From JALZAA01 sp035316025 (GTDB lineage Bacteria; Actinomycetota; Acidimicrobiia; IMCC26256; JACDBD01): 21,582 bases of DNA. Positions within the stretch are counted from its first letter, which is position 1, and every line of letters begins with the position of its first letter. The translations under genes and the position numbers were made by a program. The stretch is taken from the NCBI GenBank assembly GCA_035316025.1, contig DATFXL010000075.1:1-21582 (forward strand). Direction: 5' to 3'. Positions 8,137-17,452 of the stretch are shown piece by piece. The notes beneath the pieces were generated by a model, which was not told where the DNA came from, did no database searches, and saw nothing but the letters and a program-made list of their open reading frames with translations.

Positions 8137-9174
8137 TCAGTCCACCCGAGTCAGGAGGCGTCCGAGCTGCTGCGATACCGCCGCGACCGCCCCGATCGTC
8201 AGGCGATAGTCCATGCGAGTGGGCCCGAGCACACCGACGGTGCCGGCGGGCTCGCCTTCGACCTGGTACGGCGCGAGGACGATCGCGCAGTCACGGAGCT
8301 CCTCGATCTCGTTCTCCGAGCCGATGCTCACGCTCACGCCCTGATCGAGCAGGTTCCGCACGAGTGAGACCACGACGACCTGGTGCTCGAGCAGCTCGAG
8401 GAGATGCGCGGCGCTCTCCGCCGTTGCGAACGATTCGTGCTCGGCCGCGAGCCGGCTCGTGCCCCCGACGTAGAGCATCTCCATCGGCCGTTCGCCGACG
8501 AGCTGTGCGAACCCGGCCTGGACGCCGCGCGCCAGCGCGTCGACGGCGTCGTCGCCCGACGGCGCGAGCTGAGGTAGATCGTTGAACGCGCAGCCGCTCC
8601 AGTGCGCCTCGAAGGCGGCTGCCGTCGCGCTGACTTGCGCCTCGTCAGGCTGGTCGGGCAGCTCGAGCGTGAACTTCTCGACCGCGCCGTTCGAGAGCAC
8701 GGCCACCGCGAGCACGACGCCCGGGTGCAATGTCACGAGCTGGACGCTGCGGATATGGGCCACCTCTGGCTGTGGACCGACGACCATCGCGGTGTGGTCG
8801 GTGACGCGGGAGAGCAGCTGGCTCGTCTCGTGCAGCAGGTCCTCGAGCGCTCGATGCGCGGTCGCGAAGAACTCCGCTACCGCCCGCTGGTGGGCTACCC
8901 GCAGCGCCCCTTCCTTGGTGAAGTGGTCGACGAAGTAGCGGTAGCCCAGGTCGGTAGGTATCCGGCCCGCGGACGTGTGCGGTTGCGTGACGTACCCCTC
9001 GTGCTCGAGCACGGTCATGTCGTTGCGGACGGTCGCGCTCGACACGCCCAGCTTGCGGGTTCGGGCGACGCGCTGGGAACCGACGGGCTCCGCCGTCTCG
9101 ATGTACTCCTCGACGACGGCGCGCAGGATCGCGGCCTTGCGTTCGTCCAGGTCCATCGGCTCCACGAATGCCAT
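8137..9174 (-). CDS. hrcA: Heat-inducible transcription repressor HrcA
   Basis: Repressor of class I heat-shock genes that binds CIRCE operators and is kept active by GroE. 345 aa from the ATG at 9172-9174, chosen because GAGG stands nine nt upstream; a second ATG six codons on (9156) is possible. The N-terminal winged helix includes 'ERKAAILRAVVEEYI' (11-25), 'EPVGSQRVA' (29-37) and 'GVSSATVRNDMTVLEHEGY' (43-61), then 'PHTSAGRIPTDLGYRYFVD' (65-83), which is diagnostic. A GAF-like ligand or dimerisation region follows, ending with 'GVLGPTRMDY' (314-323). A CIRCE lies about 126 nt upstream, so the gene is autorepressed. It leads the dnaJ-rsmE operon. Confidence 0.96.
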   Translation of the reverse strand: MAFVEPMDLDERKAAILRAVVEEYIETAEPVGSQRVARTRKLGVSSATVRNDMTVLEHEGYVTQPHTSAGRIPTDLGYRYFVDHFTKEGALRVAHQRAVAEFFATAHRALEDLLHETSQLLSRVTDHTAMVVGPQPEVAHIRSVQLVTLHPGVVLAVAVLSNGAVEKFTLELPDQPDEAQVSATAAAFEAHWSGCAFNDLPQLAPSGDDAVDALARGVQAGFAQLVGERPMEMLYVGGTSRLAAEHESFATAESAAHLLELLEHQVVVVSLVRNLLDQGVSVSIGSENEIEELRDCAIVLAPYQVEGEPAGTVGVLGPTRMDYRLTIGAVAAVSQQLGRLLTRVD

Positions 9175-9212
9175 CGGTCTCGACCTCACGATCTCTCCGG
9201 CCTCGTGGTCCA

Positions 9213-9234
9213 GGAGCTCAGCGCGCAGAGCTCC
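9213..9234 (-). promoter_or_regulatory. Hairpin in the hrcA leader
   Basis: GGAGCTC (9213-9219) and GAGCTCC (9228-9234) form a perfect 7-bp stem with an 8-nt loop. It lies inside the predicted 125-130-nt leader between CIRCE and the hrcA start, ending about 38 nt before the ATG and not covering the GAGG. It could stabilise the mRNA or be a second regulatory layer; no known riboswitch is recognised. Confidence 0.4.
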
Positions 9235-9299
9235 CCGCTCCCGATGCCGGACCAGGACCGGCCCCCGCCGTGCGCGGACCGACCCCGGGTGCTCGCCTG

Positions 9300-9326
9300 T
9301 TAGCACTCGATTCTACCGAGTGCCAG
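9300..9326 (-). promoter_or_regulatory. CIRCE operator for HrcA
   Basis: The sequence TTAGCACTC-N9-GAGTGCCAG matches the CIRCE consensus TTAGCACTC-N9-GAGTGCTAA in 16 of 18 arm positions, with the exact 9-bp spacer. On the minus strand the spacer contains TAGAAT (9310-9315), a good -10, so HrcA bound here would cover the promoter of hrcA-dnaJ-rsmE. It starts 20 nt after the rskA stop codon, separating the two units. Confidence 0.93.
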
Positions 9327-9346
9327 GACCGATCGGGCGGCCCGCC

Positions 9347-10117
9347 TCAGTGCACCATGCCCTGGGCCACGGGCTGGTTGGTCGTCGATGCCACCCCGGG
9401 CGCCTGCTCGTCCGTGATCGCGAACGCCACGACCGGGCCGTGCACCCGGAAGGCGGTGACTCCGGGGTCCGGCCCCAGCACGCCGGCCGAGATCGGACGG
9501 GCGGGCTGGGCGTCGTCCATCAGCGCCCAGAGCTGATACGTGCGGTCCGGCGGCAGGGCCCGCAGGTTGTCCTGGACCAGGAAGCCGTCCCCGTCCGGCA
9601 GGTACACGACCCGCGCCTCGACGGTGCCGTCGCTCGACGCCAACGAGGTTCGGACCGCGTTCGGGTCCCGCGATGCCGTCTCGGCGGCGGCGAGCACCGC
9701 GCCCGAGCCGGCGCTGCGCTCGAGGTCGTCGATGCGATCGCCTTGCTGCACGACCTTCACGCTCAGCACCACGACGGCGAGGACGGCGGCCGCGACCGCG
9801 GCGGCCACCGCGATCCGGCGTCCGAGCCGGGCGCGCCGGGATTCGAGCCTCACCACCTCCGCCGGGGGCGGGGTCGCCAGGCGGGGGGGCTCCTCCTCGA
9901 GTGTCTGTGCGATGCGCTCCCACAACCCGGCCGGCGCCTCGGTCCCGCCGTGCGACAGCAGCGCCGCCGTCTCCCGGAACTCGGCGACGAGCGAACGCGC
10001 CGACGGCGTGCGCTCCAGGTACGCCTCGACCTGTTCGCGCTCGTCGTCGTCGACGGCGTCGAGCGCGTAAGCGCCGAGGAGCTCCTCGAGCTCCTGAGGG
10101 CTCAGCTCTCGCGCCAC
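9347..10117 (-). CDS. rskA: Anti-sigma-K-type factor RskA, membrane-anchored
   Basis: Membrane regulator that binds and holds its cognate ECF sigma factor, usually released by regulated proteolysis. 256 aa from a GTG (10115-10117). The cytoplasmic N-terminal sigma-binding region (1-75) has 'LLGAYALDAVDDDE' (13-26) and lacks the HxxxCxxC zinc motif of ZAS anti-sigma factors, as in RskA. A single membrane helix lies at about 102-120. The extracytoplasmic RskA domain (about 130-245) includes 'RVVYLPDGDGFLVQDNLRAL' (169-188) and 'TYQLWALMDD' (193-202). The start lies 16 bp inside the 3' end of the sigma gene, the usual coupled sigma/anti-sigma arrangement. What signal it senses cannot be told from the sequence. 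Confidence 0.9.
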   Translation of the reverse strand: MARELSPQELEELLGAYALDAVDDDEREQVEAYLERTPSARSLVAEFRETAALLSHGGTEAPAGLWERIAQTLEEEPPRLATPPPAEVVRLESRRARLGRRIAVAAAVAAAVLAVVVLSVKVVQQGDRIDDLERSAGSGAVLAAAETASRDPNAVRTSLASSDGTVEARVVYLPDGDGFLVQDNLRALPPDRTYQLWALMDDAQPARPISAGVLGPDPGVTAFRVHGPVVAFAITDEQAPGVASTTNQPVAQGMVH

Positions 10118-10707
10118 GGCCCCGACATCCCGCTCTCGACCAGCGCGTCTCGGAGCCGGCCGAGCCCCGACCGGATCCGGCTCTTGACCGTGCCCTCGGG
10201 CTCGCCGAGAACCACAGCGACCTCCCGATAGGTGTGACCGCCGAAGTAGGCGAGCTCGATGGCGCGTCGCTCGCCGTCACTCAGTCGCTCGAGCGCGTCG
10301 CGTACGTGCTCGGCCTGCGTGAGATCGAACACCTCGCGCTCGAGGTCGTAGCCGCTCTCGGAGCTCAGGCGCGCCTCGCGCTCTTCCCGCGCTCGACGCG
10401 ACGCCTCCGCCCGGACCACGTCCACGCTGCGACCATGCGTCTGGGTCAACAGAAACGTGCGGAGCGACCCGCGGGCGCCGTCGAAGCGGTCCGGTGTGTT
10501 CCACAGCCGGAGGAACACCTCCTGGACGACCTCCTCGGCGAGCGCTCGGTCACCGACGATACGGCGGGCGAGCCCGAAGGCGGCCGGCGCGTGGCGCCGG
10601 TAGACCTCCGACAGCGCCTCGTGGCGGAACCGCCCGATCGCCACCACGAGCTGGGCATCACTCGCGACCCGGAGCTCTCCCGTCCTCACGTCCCCGATCC
10701 CGTCCAT
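10102..10707 (-). CDS. sigK: ECF RNA polymerase sigma factor, SigK-like
   Basis: Extracytoplasmic-function sigma factor, 201 aa from ATG 10705-10707. Region 2 (about 30-105) includes 'YRRHAPAAFGLARRIVGD' (36-53) and 'AEEVVQEVFLRLW' (57-69), the core-binding and -10 recognition surfaces. Region 4 (about 136-188) includes 'LERLSDGERRAIELAYFGG' (139-157) and the helix-turn-helix 'TYREVAVVLGEPEGTVKSR' (159-177). No region 3 or C-terminal extension is present. It overlaps rskA by 16 bp, so RskA is the expected partner; the pairing supports the SigK/ECF19 group. No clear Shine-Dalgarno precedes the ATG, and an in-frame GTG six codons downstream (GACGTGAGG) is an alternative. It is divergent from the acyl-CoA dehydrogenase gene, with 86 nt between the starts. 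Confidence 0.9.
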   Translation of the reverse strand: MDGIGDVRTGELRVASDAQLVVAIGRFRHEALSEVYRRHAPAAFGLARRIVGDRALAEEVVQEVFLRLWNTPDRFDGARGSLRTFLLTQTHGRSVDVVRAEASRRAREEREARLSSESGYDLEREVFDLTQAEHVRDALERLSDGERRAIELAYFGGHTYREVAVVLGEPEGTVKSRIRSGLGRLRDALVESGMSGPWRES

Positions 10708-10780
10708 CGCGTGTCTGTGATTCGGACCCGTGCCCCCCGCCGGATCACCGAAGCCCCGGGGCGGGCAGAAAAGGCACCGG

Positions 10781-10786
10781 TAGCCT
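10781..10786 (+). promoter_or_regulatory. Candidate -10 box, possibly leaderless acyl-CoA dehydrogenase transcript
   Basis: TAGCCT ends seven nt before the ATG at 10794, so transcription would begin at or next to the start codon. There is no Shine-Dalgarno sequence. Leaderless mRNAs are common in actinobacteria. The same TAGCCTG string appears upstream of rpsT. Confidence 0.4.
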
Positions 10787-10793
10787 GCCTCGA

Positions 10794-11923
10794 ATGGACT
10801 TCGATCTGCCGGCGGAGGCGGCGACCTACCGGGACGAGGTCCGAGCCTTCCTGCGCAAGCACGCGCCCGAGGGGCGGTTCCCACCCGACTGGAACGTGAG
10901 GTTGGCCGAGGCCGGCTTCGTCGCCCCGCACTGGCCCAAGCCGTACGGCCTCGATGCGGGACCGATCCAACAGCTCGTGGTCGACGAGGAGCTCCGCGCC
11001 GCCCGGGCGCCGCGCCCGGTGAACCCGATCGGCATCGGCTGGGCGGGGCCCACGCTGCTCGTCGCCGGGACGAAAGAACAACAGGAGCGTTATCTCGCGG
11101 GCATCCTCTCCGGCGTCGAGCTGTGGTGCCAGCTGTTCAGCGAGCCGGGCGCAGGGAGTGACCTCGCGTCGCTGACGACCCGCGCCGAGCGCGACGGCGA
11201 CGAATTCGTCGTGCACGGCCAGAAGGTCTGGACCACACTCGCCCACGTCGCGCAGTACGGCATCCTGCTCGCGCGCACCGACGCCACCGCTGAGCAGCAC
11301 CGCGGCATCTCGTACTTCGTCGTGGACATGTCCGCACCCGGCATCACCGTGCGGCCGATCAAGCAGATGGACGGCACCGCGATGTTCAACGAGGTGTTCC
11401 TCGACGGCGTCCGCATCCCGGCGCGCGACATCGTCGGCAAAGAGAACGACGGCTGGCGGCTGGCCAAGGTGACCCTCGGCAACGAGCGCGTGTCGCTCTC
11501 GGGCGAAGGGGCGCTGTGGGGCCGGGGGCCGACGGCAGACACCGTCCTCGACATCGTGCGCGCGCACGGCGGTGTCGCCGACCCGGTCGTCCGTCAGAAG
11601 CTCGCCGCCCTGTACATCGAGTCCGAGGTGCTGCGGCTCATGCGCTTGCGCACCGTGTCGGCGATGGTGCGCGGGCTCGAGCCGGGGCCCGAGACGTCCG
11701 TGCGCAAGGCCCTCGCGGACGAGCACGGCCAGCACGTCATGGCGCTGGCCCTCGACCTGGCCGGCACCGGAGGCATGCTCCTCGACCGGGGCCCGTTCGG
11801 CGAACCGGACTCGACTTGGTCGGAGGGGTTTCTCTACTCGCGCGCGTTGACGATCGGCGGCGGCACCTCCGAGGTCCAGCGCAACATCGTCGGGGAGCGC
11901 GTTCTCGGCCTGCCGCGGGATCC

Positions 11924-11927
<4 letters not shown>
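10794..11927 (+). CDS. Acyl-CoA dehydrogenase family protein
   Basis: FAD-dependent alpha,beta-dehydrogenation of an acyl-CoA, passing electrons to ETF; substrate unknown. 377 aa, ATG 10794-10796. Motifs: 'LFSEPGAGSDLASL' (114-127) and 'GQKVWTT' (142-148) in the FAD/substrate-binding middle domain, 'FNEVFLDGVRIP' (198-209), and 'IGGGTSEVQRNIVGERVLG' (354-372) in the C-terminal helical domain. The position of the MCAD catalytic Glu (YEGT) is Gly here, while 'LGNERVSLS' (228-236) offers Glu231 where isovaleryl- and long-chain enzymes hold their base. The frame is open upstream only as a shadow of sigK. It is the first plus-strand gene, divergent from sigK and overlapping the lepA stop by 4 bp. 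It could be a SigK target, but nothing in the sequence proves it. Confidence 0.92.
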
Positions 11928-13708
<1,781 letters not shown>

Positions 13709-13740
13709 TCGCCTCCCATTCTCACGCACCGCGAGATCGG

Positions 13741-13784
13741 TTCGGGACCGAATCGCTGCTAGCCTGACCCGGTCCCGGACCGAA
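13741..13784. promoter_or_regulatory. lepA-rpsT divergent control region with repeats
   Basis: The short region between the divergent starts has an inverted repeat TTCGG-GA-CCGAA (13741-13752), a second inverted repeat GGTCC-C-GGACC (13771-13781), and a direct repeat GGACCGAA at 13745-13752 and 13777-13784 (32-bp period). They flank the plus-strand TAGCCT (13760-13765), a candidate rpsT -10 that would give a leader of about 33 nt. The second set would fall at the start of the rpsT leader. Confidence 0.4.
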
Positions 13785-13803
13785 GGCAGATCTCGAGACG
13801 CGC

Positions 13804-14070
13804 ATGGCGAACATCAAGAGCCAGATGAAGCGGAACCGCCAGAACGACCGGCGGCGGATGCGGAACAAGGTCGCGCGCTCTGAGCTCAAGACCCGCATCA
13901 AACGGGCCGCCGAGGGCCTCGAGGCGGGCACCGAGGACGCCGCCGACCGGGTCCGGGCGGCCCAGAGGCGCCTGGGCAAGGCGGCCGGCAAGGGTGTCGT
14001 GCACAGGAACCAGGCTGCCCGCCGCACCTCCCGGTTGATGAAGCGGGCGGCGAAGACGGGTTCGAGCTAA
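13804..14070 (+). CDS. rpsT: 30S ribosomal protein bS20
   Basis: Primary 16S rRNA-binding protein of the small subunit, 88 aa, the standard length. The N-terminus 'MANIKSQMKRNRQNDRRRMR' is typical, followed by a basic three-helix-bundle sequence and 'HRNQAARRTSRLMKRA' near the C-terminus. About a third of residues are Arg or Lys. The start has only a weak GAGA upstream. It is transcribed alone on the plus strand between lepA and holA and overlaps the holA stop by 4 bp (CTAA). bS20 synthesis is autogenously controlled in some bacteria; the repeats in the upstream region could be relevant but this is not shown. Confidence 0.96.
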   Translation: MANIKSQMKRNRQNDRRRMRNKVARSELKTRIKRAAEGLEAGTEDAADRVRAAQRRLGKAAGKGVVHRNQAARRTSRLMKRAAKTGSS

Positions 14071-15149
14071 CGGCGGCTGCGGCTGCGGCCGCGCCGGATC
14101 GGCCCTCCCCGGGCCCGGCCCGACAGGGCGGCGAGCCGGGCGACGAGCACCTCCAGCACGGCGTCCTCGGGGATCGCACGCGCGCCCTTGATGTCGAGGT
14201 CGGCGGTGAAGAGATGATCGAAGGCCGTGCGGACGCCGTCACTCTGCAGGGCGCGCGCCTGGTCGAGCGCCTTGCGCGCCGGGTACTCCTTGATTCTGCC
14301 GTCCAGCGCCGCCACCGCGTCGCGTGGACTGCGCACGCGGGGATCATCGAGGGTCGCGACCCTGCGGTAGTACGAGTGCAACGTGCCGATCACCTGGAGG
14401 GGGTGCATCGGACGCGACTGTCCCGGTCCGGGCGCGGTGAGCATCCGGCGCAGCGTCGCGAGCGCGCCTGCCATGTCGCCCGCCTCGATCGCGCCGGTGA
14501 GCTGGTAGTTGGGCACCGGACCGGCGTCGCCGAGGTACGGCTCGACGTCGGCGACGTCGAGCGTCGCGCCGGGCCCGGCAGCCGACGCCAGCAGCTCGAC
14601 GAGCTGCGGCACACGGCCCGCGTCCTCGCCGAGGTGGCTGGTCACGAGCTTGGCGGCGGCGGAGCGGAGCTCGATCCCCGCGTCCGCGAGGTGCTGCGCC
14701 AGCACGTCGGACGTCTTCTCGACTTCGGGGCCGACCTTCACGGCCTTCGCGGCCTTCAACGCGTCTGCGAAGCTCCTCGGGAGGCGGCCGCCGCCGGCGA
14801 CGACGACGAGCGCGGTGGTATCGAGCGGCCGGTCGAGGTAGGCGATCAGAGGCGCGACGTCGCCGGAACCCAGGTTGCCGGCTTCGTGGAGCACGACGAC
14901 TCGCCGCCCGGTCATGAACGGCGGGCTCTGCGCTGCGTTCAGCGCCGCCGCGACGACCTCCTCCCGGCCTTGGGCGCCGCTCGGCGCGTCGGTCTCACCC
15001 TCGCCGGGCGCAGCCCGTCCCGGCACCGCGAACTCCTCGACGGCGAGGGAGCGGTCGTCGTCGCCGATCAACTCGGCGACGAGACGCTCGAGCGCCTCGC
15101 CGCGCAGGACGGGATCGGAGCCGCTCAGCAGGTAGACCGGCGCGCTCAA
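14067..15149 (-). CDS. holA: DNA polymerase III subunit delta
   Basis: Clamp-loader delta subunit, which opens the beta sliding clamp. 360 aa from a TTG start (15147-15149) that overlaps the folP2-like stop in TTGA; no ATG or GTG fits nearby. 'PVYLLSGSDPVLRGEALERL' (4-23) is the characteristic N-terminal segment, 'GRRVVVLHEAGNL' (81-93) the AAA+-like core strand, and 'ARKALDQARALQSDGV' (291-306) lies in the C-terminal collar domain. The acidic/Gly-rich insertion at about 43-63 and the Arg-rich tail (345-360) are less conserved. It converges on rpsT with a 4-bp overlap. The holA-rpsT convergence is typical for actinobacteria. Confidence 0.92.
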   Translation of the reverse strand: MSAPVYLLSGSDPVLRGEALERLVAELIGDDDRSLAVEEFAVPGRAAPGEGETDAPSGAQGREEVVAAALNAAQSPPFMTGRRVVVLHEAGNLGSGDVAPLIAYLDRPLDTTALVVVAGGGRLPRSFADALKAAKAVKVGPEVEKTSDVLAQHLADAGIELRSAAAKLVTSHLGEDAGRVPQLVELLASAAGPGATLDVADVEPYLGDAGPVPNYQLTGAIEAGDMAGALATLRRMLTAPGPGQSRPMHPLQVIGTLHSYYRRVATLDDPRVRSPRDAVAALDGRIKEYPARKALDQARALQSDGVRTAFDHLFTADLDIKGARAIPEDAVLEVLVARLAALSGRARGGPIRRGRSRSRR

Positions 15150-15997
15150 GAGACGCGTGCCTCTCCTCGCTCGGCGACGCGCACGGCCTCGATCATGCGG
15201 CACACCCTGACCGATCCGGCAACATCGTGCACGCGCACGATCCGGCATCCGTTCATCACGCCGTACGCCGCCGCGGCCAGCGACGCGTCCCGCCGAGCGT
15301 CGATGGCGAGTCCGAGGAGATCTCCTAGGAAGCGCTTGTTCGAGGCCGACAACAGCAGTGTGTAGCCGAGGGATGCGAGGGCCTCGCTTTCGCGGAGCAG
15401 CAGCGCGCTCTGCGCAGGCGTCTTCCCGAGATCGAGCCCGGCGTCGAGCGCGATCTGCTCTCGCGCGAGACCGGCGGCTTCGGCGGCGCCGGCGCGGGCG
15501 GCCAGGAACGCGCGCACCTCGCCGAGCAGGTCGTCGTAGCGGGGCTCGGGATCGGGAACACGCGGCGCCAGGCGGATGTGCGTGGCGACGACGGACGCCC
15601 CGAACGTCGCCGCCGCCTGCAGGTACTCGGGGTCGGCGAACCCGCTGATGTCGTTGCCGAGCACGGCGCCGGCTGCGCACGCAGCCCGCAGCACCCCGGA
15701 GCGCCACGTGTCCACGGACAACGGCGCGTCGAATCGGGCACGTACCGTCTCGATGGCCGGAACGACCCGGTCGAGCTCCTCGGCTTCGCTGACGACCGGC
15801 CCCGGACCCGCCTTCACTCCCCCGATGTCGAGCACATCGGCGCCGTCCGCGACGAGCAACTCGGCCCGTCGCAGCAGCGCGTCGAGCGAGAACGTCTCTC
15901 CCCCATCGAAGAACGAGTCGGGCGTCCGGTTCAGGATGCCCATGACCAGCGTGCGATCGGCGACGTCGTACACGCGGTCACCGAGACGAAATTGCAT
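15146..15997 (-). CDS. Dihydropteroate synthase-family protein, FolP2-like
   Basis: 283-aa TIM-barrel homologue of dihydropteroate synthase, which joins p-aminobenzoate to hydroxymethyl-dihydropterin pyrophosphate in folate synthesis. Clear family motifs: 'GILNRTPDSFFDGG' (20-33), 'SVDTW' (94-98), 'GNDISGF' (114-120), 'SASNKRFLG' (217-225) and 'RVHDV' (255-259). It departs from active FolP: the GGESTRPG loop is 'GGVKAGPG' (59-66), the SRK near residue 219 is SNK, and 'DPGxxFGK' is 'LDAGLDLGK'. 'GGVKAGPG' and 'SVDTWR' resemble mycobacterial FolP2, reported to lack DHPS activity. So it may be a real DHPS of a divergent clade or a paralogue with another role. It overlaps comEC by 20 bp and holA by 3-4 bp; no other folate gene is nearby. 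Confidence 0.85.
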   Translation of the reverse strand: MQFRLGDRVYDVADRTLVMGILNRTPDSFFDGGETFSLDALLRRAELLVADGADVLDIGGVKAGPGPVVSEAEELDRVVPAIETVRARFDAPLSVDTWRSGVLRAACAAGAVLGNDISGFADPEYLQAAATFGASVVATHIRLAPRVPDPEPRYDDLLGEVRAFLAARAGAAEAAGLAREQIALDAGLDLGKTPAQSALLLRESEALASLGYTLLLSASNKRFLGDLLGLAIDARRDASLAAAAYGVMNGCRIVRVHDVAGSVRVCRMIEAVRVAERGEARVS

Positions 15998-17423
15998 CGA
16001 CTCGGAGATTATGGCGGCGTGCCGACCACAGCCGTGCCGCTCCCAGCAGCGCGGCCATCGCGATCAGCGCCATCGCGGCCCGACCGTCGACCTCGATGGG
16101 AAGCCGCGAGAACACGTCTGCGATGCGCAGCATGGCCTGGGCGAGGAGGCCGGTCGGCGCCTGGAGCAGCGCGGCCGAGCCGGGCGACCACGACTCGACC
16201 GCCCCGCCGGCGACCCCGGTCACGAGGCCGAGCACGGTGAGCGGCCCGGCGACGGGCGCCGCGATGAGGTTGGCCGGGAGGGCGGCGAGCGGCACCGACC
16301 CGAACACGGGAACGAGGACCGGCGCCACGCCGATCTGCGCCGCCAGCGTGACGCCGAGTGGCTCCCGGAGCCAGTGCGGCCCGCGGAGCCGGGCCGTGAT
16401 CGGCGCGGCGAGGAACGCGATCCCCGCGCTGGCGCCGCACGAGAGGAGGAAGCCGATGGAGTGGATGAGGAACGGATCGGCGAGCACGAGCGCGACGACG
16501 GCGAGCGCGAGAAGGCGGACGCCGGCCGTGGGGCGGCCGAGGAACAGCGCGGTCATCGAACACGCCGCCATGACGCACGCCCGCAGCACCGACGGCTCCC
16601 AGCGAGTCATCGTCCCGAACAGCACCAGCACCGTGAGACCGGCGAGGAGTTGCGCCCGTAGACCCAGGCCGCGTACCAGCGGCCTGGTGAGCGCGAGGAC
16701 GAACGCCACGTTCGCCCCCGAGACCGCGAGCAGGTGCGTGAGGCCCGACGCGCGGAACTGCTCCTCGACGGCACGGCCGAGCTCCCGCGTGTCGCCGAGC
16801 AGAAAGCCGGCAACCAGTGCCCGCTCCGTCGCCGGCAGATGGCGACCACCGGCGAGGACACGCGCGCGCAGCGCGTTGGCCGCTCGAGCCAGCGGCGAGG
16901 ACGCCGGCGCGAACCACCGCAGCTCTACGGCGTCGAAGCTCGCGACCGCGTGTCGCCACCGGAGCCGGCGGGCGTAGCCAGTGAGGGGCCGGAACCAGCC
17001 CGACGCCTCGACCTCGTCACCGGCCTCGAGCAGGCGCAGCCGTGCTGCCGCGTCACCGCCGGCGGTGACGAGCACCGTGCGGTGCCCGGCACCGCGGCCG
17101 TCGATGCGGGCGACGCGCACGAGGACCTCGGCGTGGTAGAGCTCACCGCCCGGGTCCGCGGCGAGCGTTGCGGTCATCGTGGCGTTGGCGCGCGCACGGG
17201 TCGGCGCCGCGAGCGGCGAGTGCGTCTGGCCGTCGAGCGCCCGCTGCATCAGGGCCGTCGCAGCCAGCCCCACCGCGACCGCGGCGAGCGCGAGGCGCAA
17301 CGTACCGCGAGGCAAGAACAGCGTGCCGAGGACGGTCAGCGCGCCCATGGCGAGGACGGCGATCGCCGGGCCCGCCCCGAGGGCCTCGCCCACCCGTGCT
17401 CCGGCGACGGCGGCCGCCGCCAC
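15978..17423 (-). CDS. comEC: ComEC/Rec2-family DNA-uptake channel protein, lacking the C-terminal nuclease domain
   Basis: Polytopic membrane protein related to the channel that brings single-stranded DNA across the membrane in competence. 481 aa from a GTG (17421-17423), 30 nt after comEA. The N-terminus has two membrane helices (about 15-37 and 43-60), then a soluble OB-fold-like DUF4131 region (about 75-170). The Competence domain (about 200-460) contains 'SGLTHLLAVSGANVAFVLAL' (226-245) and 'PSVLRACVMAA' (277-287) plus many helices. The protein ends soon after with 'RLWSARR'; no metallo-beta-lactamase-like domain (about 250 residues) follows, as in short mycobacterial homologues. Natural competence is not established by this alone. 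A rare CTG start overlapping the comEA stop is the only upstream alternative. Confidence 0.9.
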   Translation of the reverse strand: MAAAAVAGARVGEALGAGPAIAVLAMGALTVLGTLFLPRGTLRLALAAVAVGLAATALMQRALDGQTHSPLAAPTRARANATMTATLAADPGGELYHAEVLVRVARIDGRGAGHRTVLVTAGGDAAARLRLLEAGDEVEASGWFRPLTGYARRLRWRHAVASFDAVELRWFAPASSPLARAANALRARVLAGGRHLPATERALVAGFLLGDTRELGRAVEEQFRASGLTHLLAVSGANVAFVLALTRPLVRGLGLRAQLLAGLTVLVLFGTMTRWEPSVLRACVMAACSMTALFLGRPTAGVRLLALAVVALVLADPFLIHSIGFLLSCGASAGIAFLAAPITARLRGPHWLREPLGVTLAAQIGVAPVLVPVFGSVPLAALPANLIAAPVAGPLTVLGLVTGVAGGAVESWSPGSAALLQAPTGLLAQAMLRIADVFSRLPIEVDGRAAMALIAMAALLGAARLWSARRHNLRVDAISSR

Positions 17424-17452
17424 GACGACCGGTCCGGCGCCATGGCCCCGCG

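Noticed and set aside
7020..10231. Plus-strand frames opposite dnaJ, hrcA and rskA
   Set aside because: They are antisense shadows; the minus-strand reading gives complete, full-length known proteins.
10686..11735. Minus-strand 349-codon frame opposite the acyl-CoA dehydrogenase
   Set aside because: It is a low-complexity shadow of a well-supported plus-strand gene.
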